Source: Proteobacteria bacterium HN_bin10 (GTDB taxonomy: Bacteria; Pseudomonadota; Alphaproteobacteria; Caulobacterales; Aquidulcibacteraceae). Taken from it: a stretch of DNA of 40,759 nt. Shown piece by piece: positions 1 through 7,785 of this stretch (position 1 is the first letter of the stretch; each line of letters opens with the position of its first letter). The position numbers were made by a program, and so were the translations under genes. Where the stretch lies: contig LWDN01000061.1 in NCBI GenBank assembly GCA_002083515.1, positions 1-40,759 on the forward strand, given 5' to 3'. The notes below the pieces were generated by a model. It was not told the origin of the DNA and ran no database searches. It saw only the letters and a program-made list of their open reading frames with translations.

Positions 1-61
1 TGGGCGACCGCGGTCCGCCGAGACGCGATACGTCTTGAGTCTAACGGAAGTGGAGCGCCGA

Positions 62-116
62 GGACCGCCGGCTTCCAGCCGGCATGTTGTGTCGATTTGA
101 AGCGCCACGGCTTCAA
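62..116. repeat. Intergenic palindromic repeat, type B half-element, with adjoining hairpin
   Basis: Bases 62-83 match the arm found at 17737-17758, 35313-35335 and 40272-40294, beginning GGACCGCCGGC. A second hairpin follows: TTGAAGC at 97-103 pairs with GCTTCAA at 110-116. Only one outer arm is recognisable, so this is a partial or decayed copy. No protein evidence was found here. Confidence 0.7.
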
Positions 117-118
117 AG

Positions 119-290
119 CCCCCTCCCCTAGAGGGGGAGGGGGAAGGGGGTGGGGTGATGTAGGGAAGTCCAGAAATGTGAACTCAGAAAATCAGCATTG
201 CATCGAGCCACAACTCTTGAGCGCTGACTTCTTATTCCCGATTTCTGACTCACCCCCACCCCTGCCCCTCCCCCCTCTAGGGGGGGGGAG
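119..290. repeat. Fold-back element with G/C-run arms (type C)
   Basis: Two arms of about 40 bp, at roughly 119-157 and 250-290, are imperfect reverse complements. Each contains a CTAG core inside C/G runs and ends in GGGGTGA or its complement TCACCCC. A further inverted pair, CAGAAAT near 172-178 and ATTTCTG near 241-247, lies inside. The middle 90 bp is noticeably less GC-rich than the surroundings and has no convincing gene. The structure resembles a small non-autonomous fold-back element. Together with the half-element before it, it accounts for most of the gene-free first 318 bp; bases 1-61 show nothing recognisable. Confidence 0.7.
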
Positions 291-318
291 TTTTAAGGGG
301 ATTGTCTCGGATTTCGCG

Positions 319-1698
319 TTAAGCCGGCGCCTCGTTGTCGTGGCTGATCGGTTCGCCCATCAACACCAATTCCTCGGCGGCAGTGGGATGCACGGCGCAG
401 GTTGCATCCCATTGCGCTTTGGTGAGCTTGGCTTTCACCGCCACCGCGGCAAGCTGAATGATCTCAGGTGACTCGGGCCCGGCGATGTGAACGCCCAGCA
501 CCTGGTCGTTCTCCGCATCGACGATCAGTTTCATCAGCGTGCGCTGTTCGTTTCCGGCAAGGATGTGGCGCATCGGCCGGAACACCGACCGGAAAACCTT
601 GAGCTTGCGACCTTGGATCCGCGCTTGCTCTTCCGTCAGCCCGATGGCGCCAACAGGCGGACGCGAAAACACAGCGCTCGCCACATCGGCATGGTCGAAC
701 GCGGTCGGCTGGCCCTGGAATTCGGTGGCGACGTAGGCCATCGCCTCGCGGATCGCCACCGGCGTCAGATTGATGCGGTCGGTGACGTCGCCAACGGCCG
801 AGATGTGCGGGACGGTCGTACGCGAATAGGCATCGACCACGACCGCGCCACGCTCGTTCAGCCTCACGCCCGCTGCTTCGAGCCCTAACCCCTTGGTGTT
901 TGGCGCGCGGCCCACGGCCCAGAGCAGCTGATCGGCTTCCAGACGCATGGAATTCGACAGCGTCGCCAATCTGCGCCGGTTCGGCAGCAGCGTGACAGTT
1001 TCGATCGTCGCGCCGGTGACGATCCTGACGCCGGTGCGTTCGAGGTCTGCGTGAACATGGGCGCGGATGTCGTGATCGAAGCCGCGCAAGACGCGCTCGC
1101 CGCGATAGACGATGGTGGTGTCGACGCCGAGGCCCGAAAAGATCGTCGCGAATTCGACCGAGATGTAACCGCCGCCGGCGATGACCACGCTTTGCGGCAG
1201 ATCGTCGAGAAGAAACGCATCGGTTGAGGTGATGCCAAATTCCTGGCCCGGCATTTCTTCGGGCCGGTAAGTGTGGCCGCCAGTGGCGATCAGAATGCGC
1301 TTGGCATCGAGATAGCGCCCCTCGCGCGTCAGCCGCACCGTGTGCGGATCGGTGAGCACAGCGCGGTCCTCGAAAATCTCCACGCCGGCAGCATTCAAAT
1401 TCTGCGTGTAGAGGCCGGAGAGCCGGTTGACCTCGTTCTGCACCGCGTCGCGGAGCGTCGGCCAATCGAAGCGCGCCCAGTCGACGGTCCAGCCGAAACC
1501 TTTGGCGTCACGGAACGCTTGCGAATATTCCGACGCGTACACCAGGAGCTTCTTCGGCACACAGCCGCGCAGCACGCAGGTGCCGCCGACCTGCTGCTGT
1601 TCGACGATGGCGACCTTAGCGCCGGTTTTTGCGGCCAGCCGCGCCGCGCGCACGCCGCCGGAACCCGCGCCGATGACGATGAGATCGTAGTCGTGCAT
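319..1698 (-). CDS. gor: Glutathione-disulfide reductase
   Basis: This is a FAD/NADPH-dependent cytosolic enzyme that reduces glutathione disulfide to keep the thiol pool reduced. The 459-residue length is normal for the family. The FAD-binding GxGxxG lies at residues 10-15, and the redox-active pair is Cys41/Cys46 within GGTCVLRGCVPKK, the glutathione-reductase form of the motif. A second nucleotide-binding GGGYIS lies near residue 175 and is followed by an Arg-containing segment suited to NADPH. The C-terminal His437/Glu442 catalytic pair lies in HPTAAEE. The ATG has a GGAGGAG-like site about 14 nt upstream. It is transcribed alone, with the fold-back element behind its stop codon. Other flavoprotein disulfide reductases are less likely because of the exact cysteine motif. 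Confidence 0.93.
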   Translation of the reverse strand: MHDYDLIVIGAGSGGVRAARLAAKTGAKVAIVEQQQVGGTCVLRGCVPKKLLVYASEYSQAFRDAKGFGWTVDWARFDWPTLRDAVQNEVNRLSGLYTQNLNAAGVEIFEDRAVLTDPHTVRLTREGRYLDAKRILIATGGHTYRPEEMPGQEFGITSTDAFLLDDLPQSVVIAGGGYISVEFATIFSGLGVDTTIVYRGERVLRGFDHDIRAHVHADLERTGVRIVTGATIETVTLLPNRRRLATLSNSMRLEADQLLWAVGRAPNTKGLGLEAAGVRLNERGAVVVDAYSRTTVPHISAVGDVTDRINLTPVAIREAMAYVATEFQGQPTAFDHADVASAVFSRPPVGAIGLTEEQARIQGRKLKVFRSVFRPMRHILAGNEQRTLMKLIVDAENDQVLGVHIAGPESPEIIQLAAVAVKAKLTKAQWDATCAVHPTAAEELVLMGEPISHDNEAPA

Positions 1699-1801
1699 AG
1701 CGCTAACCTAACTCCTCCCCCGCGAACGGACATGGTCCGCGCAACCGACAGATGGCTATGTGCGGCAGATGCGCAGGCGGCGCGGGCGCGCCACAATTCG
1801 G

Positions 1802-2371
1802 CTAATCTACTACAAAATCCGCGAGGCGAACGGTCAGCCCGCTCAGCAACGTTGGAGTTAGCGGGACGTCGAAACCGACAGGCGCTCTCGGCCACTCGGC
1901 GCCCAATACATGAACGAAGGTCTCTTTCTTGTTCAAATCGATCACCCAGTATTCACGTACGGCGTGCTGGGCATAAAGCGCCGCCTTTCTTCCGATATCA
2001 TATCGGAAGGTCGTATCAGAGAGTTCGATCAAGAGTAGAACGTCCGGCCCCCTCACGGCATCGGCGCGCATGGCGGCTGGATAGAGATAGAGATCAGGCT
2101 GCGGCCAATGCGTTTCTCCCAGGCGCAATGTTCCATCTGGAGCAAGCGCCACTTCGTCGGGCAGTGCTTTGATGAAGAATTTGTTGAGCCGAACCTTCAG
2201 TTCGAGATGGTCGCCACCTTCAGACGGCATGTCGATCACTTCCCCGTCAATCAGCTCAAAACTGCCGCCCTCAACGAGGAGTCCGGCGCGCATCATGCTA
2301 AGTACGTCCTGGCCGGTAAAGCGATGGCGGCCGTGCACGCGACGCGGGGTGGATGCAGTCAGTGGGTCCAT
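1802..2371 (-). CDS. Uma2-family (DUF820) putative restriction-endonuclease-fold protein
   Basis: This 189-residue protein has the layout of the Uma2 family: FELIDGE at 38-44, a PD at 92-93, an acidic residue in IELSD (Glu116), and Lys129 in a following helix, then REYWVIDL at 139-146. Together these form a PD-(D/E)xK-type nuclease core. Family members are abundant in cyanobacteria and scattered elsewhere, and most have no proven function; some are linked to transposons or toxin-like roles. It stands alone between purL and gor on the same strand, 61 bp after purL, with no evident partner. The fold is well supported by motif order; nuclease activity is inferred only. Confidence 0.85.
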   Translation of the reverse strand: MDPLTASTPRRVHGRHRFTGQDVLSMMRAGLLVEGGSFELIDGEVIDMPSEGGDHLELKVRLNKFFIKALPDEVALAPDGTLRLGETHWPQPDLYLYPAAMRADAVRGPDVLLLIELSDTTFRYDIGRKAALYAQHAVREYWVIDLNKKETFVHVLGAEWPRAPVGFDVPLTPTLLSGLTVRLADFVVD

Positions 2372-2432
2372 GTTCAGAGTGTACCCGAAACGCCATGGCG
2401 TGTCATGTGCTGCCCCGCTTCCCGAGGCGGCG

Positions 2433-4664
2433 TCAGTGCGCCACCTTCATGTAGGCGGGCAGCCAGCTTTCGTGCGCCTTGCGCAGGTCTTCGAGCGAAA
2501 CGCGCTCACGGTTACCCGAGGCGCCCAAATAACCGATCTCGCGCCCACCCGCTTCGCCCACAACGAGATAGCTGACGCCGGCGGCGCGCGCACGCTTGTC
2601 GAGATCGTCGAGCCTGCTGGGCGCGAGCGCGATCAGATAGCGGGCTTGATCCTCGGCGTAGAGGAAGGCGGCGTCGCTCAGATCGCCCTGATAGCCCAGC
2701 GAGACCCCGACATCCGAACCGAGCGCCATTTCGGCGGCGGCGATCGCGAGCCCGCCATCGCTCAAATCATGCGCCGCGCGCACTAAGCCGTCAGCAATGA
2801 GCGCACGCACGAAGTCGCCGTTCTTCTTTTCGAGCGCCAGATCAACCTTCGGCGCTTGCCCGCCCAGCTTGAACAGGTCGCGCGCATAGACGCTCTGACC
2901 GAGATGACCGCTCGTTTCGCCGATCAACACCAGCACATCGCCTTGCTGTAGTTTGTCGGCAGTGGCGCGGCGTTCGAGATTATCGATGATGCCGACGCCG
3001 CCAATAGCGGGCGTCGGCAGAATGGCCTGGCCGTTGGTCTCGTTATAGAGCGAGACGTTGCCGCTGATCACCGGGAAGGCCAAGCCGCGGCAAGCCTCGG
3101 CCATGCCTTCGATGGCGTAGACGATCTGGCCCATGATCTCCGGACGCTGCGGATTGCCGAAGTTCAGATTGTCGGTCACCGCCAGCGGTCGCGCGCCGAC
3201 CGCCGAGAGATTGCGCCACGCTTCGGCCACACATTGCTTGCCGCCCTCGTACGCATCTGCTTCCACGTAGCGCGGGGTCACATCGCAGGTCATCGCCAGC
3301 GCGCGCGGGCTGCCATAGAGGCGCACGATCGCCGCATCGCTGCCGCTATCAGCCAAAGTGTCGCCCATGACGTGGCGATCGTATTGTTCCCAAATCCAGC
3401 GCTTCGAAGCCTGATCGGGCTGCGCAAGCAACGCGGTCAACGACCTGGCGAAGCCGGGGTAGGATTCGATCAAACGCTTCTGCTCGCCGTCGGTCAGCGG
3501 GATCGCCTTCAGCGGCTGCACGTATGGGCGTTCGTATTTCGGCGCCTCGTCGGCGAGCGGACCCAGCGGAATGTCGCAGACGATCTCGCCATGCCAGCGC
3601 AGAGTGAGATTGCCGGTGTCGGTCGTCGCGCCAATCACCGCCGCATCGAGGCCCCATTTCTCGAAGATGGCCTGCGCCTCGCGTTCGCGGCCAGGCTTCA
3701 GCACCATGAGCATGCGCTCTTGGCTTTCGCTCAGCATGAATTCGTAGGGCGTCATCCCTTCTTCGCGCGCGGGCACCGCATCGAGATCGAGCAGAATGCC
3801 GGCTTCGCCCTTCGACGCCATCTCGACGGAGGATGACGTCAACCCCGCCGCGCCCATGTCCTGGATGCCGATAATGGCGTCGGTCGCCATCAATTCCAGG
3901 CACGCTTCGATCAGCAGTTTTTCGAGGAACGGATCGCCCACTTGCACCGTGGGGCGCAAACCGTCTTCGCCCTCTATGAACTCCGCGCTCGCCATGGTGG
4001 CGCCGTGAATGCCGTCGCGGCCGGTTTTGGCGCCGACATACACAACCGGGTTGTTGGCGCCCTTTGCGGCGGCGGTGAAGATGCGGTCCTTCGGCGCGAT
4101 GCCGAGGCAGAACACGTTGACGAGAATGTTGCCGTTGTAGCGCGCGTCGAAATTGGTTTCGCCGCCAACCGTCGGCACGCCGACGCAATTGCCGTAGAAG
4201 CTGATGCCGCTGACGACGCCATCGACCAGCTTGCGCGTCTTCGGATGATCCGGTTCGCCGAAGCGCAGCGCATTCATGATCGCGACCGGCCGCGCGCCCA
4301 TGGTGAAGACGTCGCGCAGGATGCCGCCGACGCCGGTGGCCGCGCCCTGGAACGGTTCGATGAAGCTCGGGTGGTTGTGGCTTTCCATCTTGAAGATGGC
4401 CGCCAGCCCCTCGCCGATATCGATGGCGCCGGCGTTTTCGCCCGGCCCGTAGATCACGTGCGGCGCCTTGGTCGGAAACTTGGCCAGATGCACCCGGCTC
4501 GACTTGTAGGAGCAGTGCTCGCTCCACATGACGCTGAACACGCCGAGCTCCGTCACGTTCGGCGTGCGGCCGAGCTTCTGGAGCACGAGGCCGTATTCGT
4601 CCTTGGAGAGGCCGAATTCTTCGGCGAGGGCCAGCGTTCCTGGCGCGAGCGGGTCAAGCGACAT
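2433..4664 (-). CDS. purL: Phosphoribosylformylglycinamidine synthase, subunit PurL
   Basis: PurL converts formylglycinamide ribonucleotide to the amidine (FGAM) using ATP and ammonia delivered by PurQ, with PurS as bridge; this is a step of de novo purine synthesis. At 743 residues it is the small PurL type, not the 1,300-residue fused enzyme. Visible signatures are WSEHCSYKSS near the N-terminus, SHNHPS followed by a Gly-rich loop, GGETNFDARY, and the second AIRS-like half with TDNLNFGNPQRPE. The open frame extends upstream to 4997, but the family starts at MSLDPLAPG, so 4664 was chosen; the upstream part is antisense-like low-complexity coding. purS and purQ are not in the window. The gene starts 10 bp after the stop of the preceding membrane-protein gene, so cotranscription is likely. 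Confidence 0.95.
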   Translation of the reverse strand: MSLDPLAPGTLALAEEFGLSKDEYGLVLQKLGRTPNVTELGVFSVMWSEHCSYKSSRVHLAKFPTKAPHVIYGPGENAGAIDIGEGLAAIFKMESHNHPSFIEPFQGAATGVGGILRDVFTMGARPVAIMNALRFGEPDHPKTRKLVDGVVSGISFYGNCVGVPTVGGETNFDARYNGNILVNVFCLGIAPKDRIFTAAAKGANNPVVYVGAKTGRDGIHGATMASAEFIEGEDGLRPTVQVGDPFLEKLLIEACLELMATDAIIGIQDMGAAGLTSSSVEMASKGEAGILLDLDAVPAREEGMTPYEFMLSESQERMLMVLKPGREREAQAIFEKWGLDAAVIGATTDTGNLTLRWHGEIVCDIPLGPLADEAPKYERPYVQPLKAIPLTDGEQKRLIESYPGFARSLTALLAQPDQASKRWIWEQYDRHVMGDTLADSGSDAAIVRLYGSPRALAMTCDVTPRYVEADAYEGGKQCVAEAWRNLSAVGARPLAVTDNLNFGNPQRPEIMGQIVYAIEGMAEACRGLAFPVISGNVSLYNETNGQAILPTPAIGGVGIIDNLERRATADKLQQGDVLVLIGETSGHLGQSVYARDLFKLGGQAPKVDLALEKKNGDFVRALIADGLVRAAHDLSDGGLAIAAAEMALGSDVGVSLGYQGDLSDAAFLYAEDQARYLIALAPSRLDDLDKRARAAGVSYLVVGEAGGREIGYLGASGNRERVSLEDLRKAHESWLPAYMKVAH

Positions 4665-4674
4665 GGGGGGCGAA

Positions 4675-5205
4675 TTAGCCTGCGTCGGCGGGGGGAGCAA
4701 CCGCGCTTCCGGGGCCCTGCGGCGCCGTGCCGGATGGAGCCGCTGCGAGTTCCGGGATCGCCGCCTCCAGGGCCGCGACGAACGCGGGCCAGTAGGCGTT
4801 CTTACCGTTGGCCCACCAGGCGACGCCGCGAGGCGAGCCCAGGAAAAGGCGCAAGTTCGCGAGGATCGTGCGCTCGAACTCGTCCTTCGGGACCAAGCCG
4901 TTTCGAGCGCGGTCCCATACTTGCATCGCGAGAAAGGTGACCTCGCTGAAGAACGCGTTGAGCCGCAGCTGGTCTTCGAGTTTGAGTGAGCCGCCACGGA
5001 CGCCAGCCGTAATCAATGCCGCAACGTCGGGGTCGCCGATAATCAGATGGCGTATGGCCGAGCCCTGCGCCATCGCGGAATTCGCTTCGCCACGCTGCAT
5101 TTGCTTGGTGTTCTGACGCAGCTGAACACCGACGAACAGCAGAGAGGCGATGACACCGAAGGCGCCGATCACTTCGGCCAAATCTGCAAGAGCGGCGAGC
5201 GTCAC
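4675..5205 (-). CDS. Uncharacterised single-pass membrane protein, paralogue 2
   Basis: The protein has 176 residues when started at the GTG at 5205, whose GTGA overlaps the stop codon of the upstream paralogue. An N-terminal hydrophobic segment (about residues 7-28, ending in VGVQLRQNT) looks like a membrane anchor, followed by a soluble helical domain with conserved aromatic positions (MQVWDR, PRGVAWW) and a short Pro/Ala/Gly-rich tail. The same architecture repeats in the neighbouring gene, so the pair arose by tandem duplication. I recognise the general architecture (short N-terminal helix ending in V-Q-x-R-Q-N-T) from unannotated proteins of marine and soil proteobacteria but know no function. 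A longer frame reaches 5880, but only by reading through the upstream gene in another frame. Confidence 0.8.
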   Translation of the reverse strand: MTLAALADLAEVIGAFGVIASLLFVGVQLRQNTKQMQRGEANSAMAQGSAIRHLIIGDPDVAALITAGVRGGSLKLEDQLRLNAFFSEVTFLAMQVWDRARNGLVPKDEFERTILANLRLFLGSPRGVAWWANGKNAYWPAFVAALEAAIPELAAAPSGTAPQGPGSAVAPPADAG

Positions 5206-5699
5206 GGCGCGGCTTCCATTGGTTCGGCAAGGGGCGCCTTGAGTTCGGGAATCAACGCCTCCAGCTCCGCGACAAACGCGGCACGGAAGAACGTGCGTGC
5301 GCCCTGCCACCAGGCGCGGCCAAACGCTGATGCGAACAGCGCCGCGAAAGCTGGGATCGTGCGTTCGAAGTCGCCAGCGGAAAAATACTTGGACTTTGAG
5401 CGGTCCCACATTTGAAACGAGATGAAGGTTACCTCCCAGAACACCGAATCCAGGCGTTGGCGCTCGACCGGATTGAGCGGACGGCTGCCGGCGATGCACG
5501 CCGATACAAGCTCGGCCAGTTCGGCATTGTTCATAATCGACTGGCGCAACGGCGAAGCTTCCGCGTTCATGGCGTTGGCTTCGACACGGCGGAGTTGGTG
5601 GGTGTTCTGTCTTAGTTGAAAACCCACGAACACGAGGCCAGCGACGACGCCCAGTGCGCCGATCACCTCGGCCAAATCGGCGAATGCAGAGAGCGTCAT
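5202..5699 (-). CDS. Uncharacterised single-pass membrane protein, paralogue 1
   Basis: This 165-residue protein is a clear paralogue of the gene that follows it: the same N-terminal anchor (about residues 8-28, ending in VGFQLRQNT), the same central FWEVTF / MWDRSK region, and the same FERTIPAFAALF and GRAWWQ blocks at matching positions. Its stop codon overlaps the GTG start of the second copy, which indicates translational coupling and a two-protein unit, possibly a heteromer. The order is paralogue 1, paralogue 2, purL on one strand with almost no gaps. A G-rich stretch just upstream of the ATG could act as ribosome binding site. No known enzymatic motif is visible. Confidence 0.82.
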   Translation of the reverse strand: MTLSAFADLAEVIGALGVVAGLVFVGFQLRQNTHQLRRVEANAMNAEASPLRQSIMNNAELAELVSACIAGSRPLNPVERQRLDSVFWEVTFISFQMWDRSKSKYFSAGDFERTIPAFAALFASAFGRAWWQGARTFFRAAFVAELEALIPELKAPLAEPMEAAP

Positions 5700-5723
5700 G
5701 ACCGCCCCTTTCGGCGCGGTAGC

Positions 5724-5813
5724 CTACACCCGCTCGAACTGTTTGTCTTTCAGCGATCCGGCGATGCCGCGCATCACTTCGTGGGTCTTGTCCCAGATCT
5801 TGAGTTGGGCCAT
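5724..5813 (-). CDS. Possible 29-residue micro-protein or gene remnant
   Basis: An ATG at 5813 opens a 29-codon frame beginning MAQLKIWDKTHEV and ending KDKQFERV, 24 bp upstream of the tandem membrane-protein genes on the same strand. The composition is that of an ordinary amphipathic soluble protein and does not resemble the Arg/Pro/Ala-rich shadow frames common in this GC-rich sequence. It could be a short leader peptide, a small protein or the surviving end of a deleted gene. I do not recognise it, and there is no strong ribosome binding site. Confidence 0.3.
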   Translation of the reverse strand: MAQLKIWDKTHEVMRGIAGSLKDKQFERV

Positions 5814-5854
5814 GCGCCCAAGCCAACGCTGAGGCGGAGGAGCAAAGGGGCTTG

Positions 5855-5883
5855 TTGATCGCAGGCGCAAGAAACCCCATAAT
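5855..5883 (+). promoter_or_regulatory. Candidate promoter of the DUF433/DUF5615 module
   Basis: TTGATC at 5855-5860 and CATAAT at 5878-5883 are separated by 17 bp, a normal sigma-70 spacing. The -10 box ends six bases before the ATG at 5890, so transcription would begin at or next to the start codon, giving a leaderless mRNA. No ribosome binding site precedes the ATG, which agrees with this. The prediction rests on sequence match only. Confidence 0.4.
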
Positions 5884-5889
5884 CTTCCC

Positions 5890-6099
5890 ATGAAATCCCT
5901 GGTCACCCGCGATCCCGAGATCCTTGGAGGCGAGCCCGTGTTCACGGGGACGCGCGTGCCGATCAAGGCGCTTACCGACTACCTGGAAGGTGGCGAGTCA
6001 CTGGACACGTTCCTCGATCATTTCCCGTCCGTCACGCGGAAACAGGCGGTGGGGTTTTTGGAAGCCGCACGGAAGCACTTGAGCGCAATGCCTACGTGA
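5890..6099 (+). CDS. DUF433 family protein, probable antitoxin (VapB45-like)
   Basis: The protein has 69 residues. DUF433 features are present: RDPEILGGEPVFTGTRVPI at residues 7-25 (the G-x-P-x-x-x-G-T-R-V signature), then a helical segment ending FPSVTRKQAVGFLEAA near residues 46-60. The family is a winged-helix-like DNA-binding domain normally encoded directly before a PIN-like DUF5615 protein, as here, with three bases between the genes. It is expected to neutralise the partner and repress the operon. That role is known for the VapBC45-type arrangement and inferred here. Confidence 0.88.
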   Translation: MKSLVTRDPEILGGEPVFTGTRVPIKALTDYLEGGESLDTFLDHFPSVTRKQAVGFLEAARKHLSAMPT

Positions 6100-6102
6100 C
6101 CG

Positions 6103-6444
6103 ATGCGAGTTGTGCTGGATGAGTGCTTGCCGCGCCCTTTGGGCGACCTGCTCAAGGGTCATCGGGTAACGTCCGTTCAGAAGGAAGGTTGGGCAGGCGT
6201 CACTAACGGAAGATTGCTCAAAAGCATCGCTGACGCTGGGCTCGACGCACTTGTCACAGTCGACAAGAATTTGCCGAGTCAGCATTCCATCCGAAGCCTG
6301 CGCTTTGGAATTGTTGTGGTGAGGGCGCGCTCGAACAAACTCGCGGACCTTGCACCTCTCGCGCCGAAAATACTGGAGGTGCTGAAATCCTTGCGGCCGG
6401 GCGCGGTCGTGGTTGTGTCCGCGCGGCGCCGTCGTCGAAGCTAG
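6103..6444 (+). CDS. DUF5615 PIN-like protein, probable toxin partner
   Basis: This is a 113-residue protein with the DUF5615 (Mut7-C-like PIN) pattern: acidic LDECLP at residues 5-10, a helix, GHRV at 19-22, and VTVDKNLPS at 51-59 carrying a conserved Asp (Asp54). PIN-fold enzymes cleave RNA with metal ions held by acidic residues. It directly follows the DUF433 gene, so the pair forms a toxin-antitoxin-like module. The last residues (SARRRRRS) are a strongly basic tail not usual for the family and may reflect drift of the stop codon. Toxicity cannot be judged from sequence. Confidence 0.85.
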   Translation: MRVVLDECLPRPLGDLLKGHRVTSVQKEGWAGVTNGRLLKSIADAGLDALVTVDKNLPSQHSIRSLRFGIVVVRARSNKLADLAPLAPKILEVLKSLRPGAVVVVSARRRRRS

Positions 6445-6474
6445 CCACTCATTGCCCCTATTTCAGGCGGCGTC

Positions 6475-6495
6475 GCAGGCTCGTAACAAGCCTGC
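6475..6495. other. Hairpin between two toxin-antitoxin modules
   Basis: GCAGGCT at 6475-6481 pairs with AGCCTGC at 6489-6495 around a 7-nt loop, and weaker GC pairing may extend it outward. It lies between the stop codon of the DUF5615 gene and the start of the Phd gene. No T tract follows, so it is not a standard intrinsic terminator, although it could slow transcription or protect an mRNA end. Confidence 0.4.
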
Positions 6496-6573
6496 GTCGG
6501 CGGCGCCCGCAAACCCGGGACCTAGCCAGCTCTACGTTGCCAACCTGGCCAAGTTGTGCTAGCCAAGTTAGCC

Positions 6574-6834
6574 ATGATCAAGGTCAACGTCCTGGAGGCC
6601 AAAAATAGGCTCTCCGAGCTGCTTCGCGCCGTCCAGCGCGGCGAGGAAGTGATCATCGCCAATCGCGGCGAGCCGGTAGCGCGACTGGTGGCGGCCGCGG
6701 CGGCCGAGCACGGGTTCGCCACCGGCGCGAGCATCCTGAAGTGGCTTGACGAAAATCCCTTGCCCGAAAGCTCCCGCAGATCGGCGGAGGAGATCGACGC
6801 TTTCATCGCCCAAGAGCGCGCCGCTTGGGATTGA
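6574..6834 (+). CDS. Phd/YefM-family antitoxin
   Basis: The protein has 86 residues when started at ATG 6574; a GTG in frame at 6556 is a weaker alternative. The N-terminus has the family pattern: a short strand (IKVNVLEAKNRLSELL), then EEVIIANRGEPVARLV, the DNA-binding fold of Phd/YefM. The C-terminal third is more variable, ends in ERAAWD, and probably threads onto the toxin. The gene overlaps the start of the following PIN gene by ten bases or less, the usual order with antitoxin first. It is expected to autoregulate the operon. Confidence 0.9.
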   Translation: MIKVNVLEAKNRLSELLRAVQRGEEVIIANRGEPVARLVAAAAAEHGFATGASILKWLDENPLPESSRRSAEEIDAFIAQERAAWD

Positions 6835-7220
6835 TCTATCTCGACTCCTGTCTGCTCATCTATCTGGTCCAAAGGCACCCGCTTTGGGCTGCTTCACTCG
6901 ATCGAGAAATCGCTGCATTCGGAACGACCCAGTTCGCCACTTCACCCTTGGTGATGTCGGAGTGTCTGGTTTTGCCATTCAAGGCCGGAGATGTGACGAT
7001 GGAGGTCGCCTTCAGGGCAGCCTTTGCTCGCTTCGCGAAGCTTGAATTGGATGAGGATGTCTACGTAGACGCCGCACGCCTGCGCGCGCGTGGCGGGCTG
7101 AAACTCCCCGACGCGCTCCATCTCGCCTGCGCGCAGCACCACGGCTGTACCGCGCTTTGGACCAACGATCAGCGCTTCGGCGCCGCCGGCGACGGCCTTG
7201 TGCGCGTGCTGACGCCGTAG
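6825..7220 (+). CDS. PIN-domain ribonuclease toxin, VapC family
   Basis: The protein has 131 residues. The four acidic PIN positions are all present: Asp7 in YLDSCLL, Glu46 in MSECL, Asp96 in LPDALHLA, and Asp115 in WTNDQRF. VapC enzymes cleave tRNA or rRNA when freed from their antitoxin. The start is a TTG, either at 6825 or in frame at 6831, and both lie inside the end of the antitoxin gene, so translation is coupled. The catalytic set is intact, which argues for a functional toxin. Confidence 0.9.
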   Translation: MGLIYLDSCLLIYLVQRHPLWAASLDREIAAFGTTQFATSPLVMSECLVLPFKAGDVTMEVAFRAAFARFAKLELDEDVYVDAARLRARGGLKLPDALHLACAQHHGCTALWTNDQRFGAAGDGLVRVLTP

Positions 7221-7277
7221 CGGCGGCTCGACAATGGTCGCGCACAGGCGCTACCACCGTCTGAACAGGAGCACCCC

Positions 7278-7727
7278 ATGCGCGAAATTCCGCTGTCCGA
7301 CATCCAGACCCTCGTTGGCCAGGAGATCGGCGTTTCCGACTGGCTCGAAATCACCCAGGATCGGGTCAATCGCTTCGCCGACGCCACCGGCGACCACCAA
7401 TGGATTCATGTCGACGTCGAGCGCGCCACCAAGGAATTGGGCGCGCCGATCGCGCACGGCTATCTGGTGCTCTCGCTGATCCCGTTCCTGGCCAAGAACA
7501 TCGTCAGCTATTCTGGCGTCTCGCGCGGCATCAATTACGGCTCCAACAAGGTGCGCTTCACCAATATGGTGCCGGTCGGCTCGCGCTTGCGCCTGCGGGC
7601 GAAAATGCTCTCCTGCGAGCCGCGCAGCGGCGGCTACCAGGTGATCAACGAATTCACCATCGAGATCGAGGGCAAGGACCGCCCGGCCTGCGTCGCCGAA
7701 GTGGTGTCGCTGATCTTCCCGGCGTAA
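7278..7727 (+). CDS. MaoC-family (R)-specific enoyl-CoA hydratase
   Basis: This 149-residue single hot-dog domain is the size of short bacterial MaoC/PhaJ hydratases, which hydrate trans-2-enoyl-CoA to (R)-3-hydroxyacyl-CoA. The hydratase signature is at residues 33-46 (FADATGDHQWIHVD), with catalytic Asp39 and His44, followed by AHGYL at 59-63. AGGAG at 7265-7269 is a good ribosome binding site. The substrate may feed polyhydroxyalkanoate synthesis or be a general acyl-CoA; no PHA gene is nearby, so the role is left open. It stands 57 bp after the VapC gene and is probably transcribed separately. Confidence 0.9.
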   Translation: MREIPLSDIQTLVGQEIGVSDWLEITQDRVNRFADATGDHQWIHVDVERATKELGAPIAHGYLVLSLIPFLAKNIVSYSGVSRGINYGSNKVRFTNMVPVGSRLRLRAKMLSCEPRSGGYQVINEFTIEIEGKDRPACVAEVVSLIFPA

Positions 7728-7785
7728 TTTTGGTTGGCCCGCCTCCCGGGCGGCAAACCGGTATCCACTTTGCCTGGAGGCGGAC

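Noticed and set aside
97..471. 124-codon open frame on the plus strand at the window start
   Set aside because: Reads through the G/C-run fold-back element and into the 3' end of gor on the other strand; low-complexity Gly/Pro product.
4665..4997. N-terminal extension of PurL
   Set aside because: It would add 111 residues of Ser/Arg-rich sequence and overlap the membrane-protein gene; the family start is at 4664.
6475..6495. Intrinsic terminator after the DUF5615 gene
   Set aside because: Good stem but no T tract follows; kept only as a hairpin.
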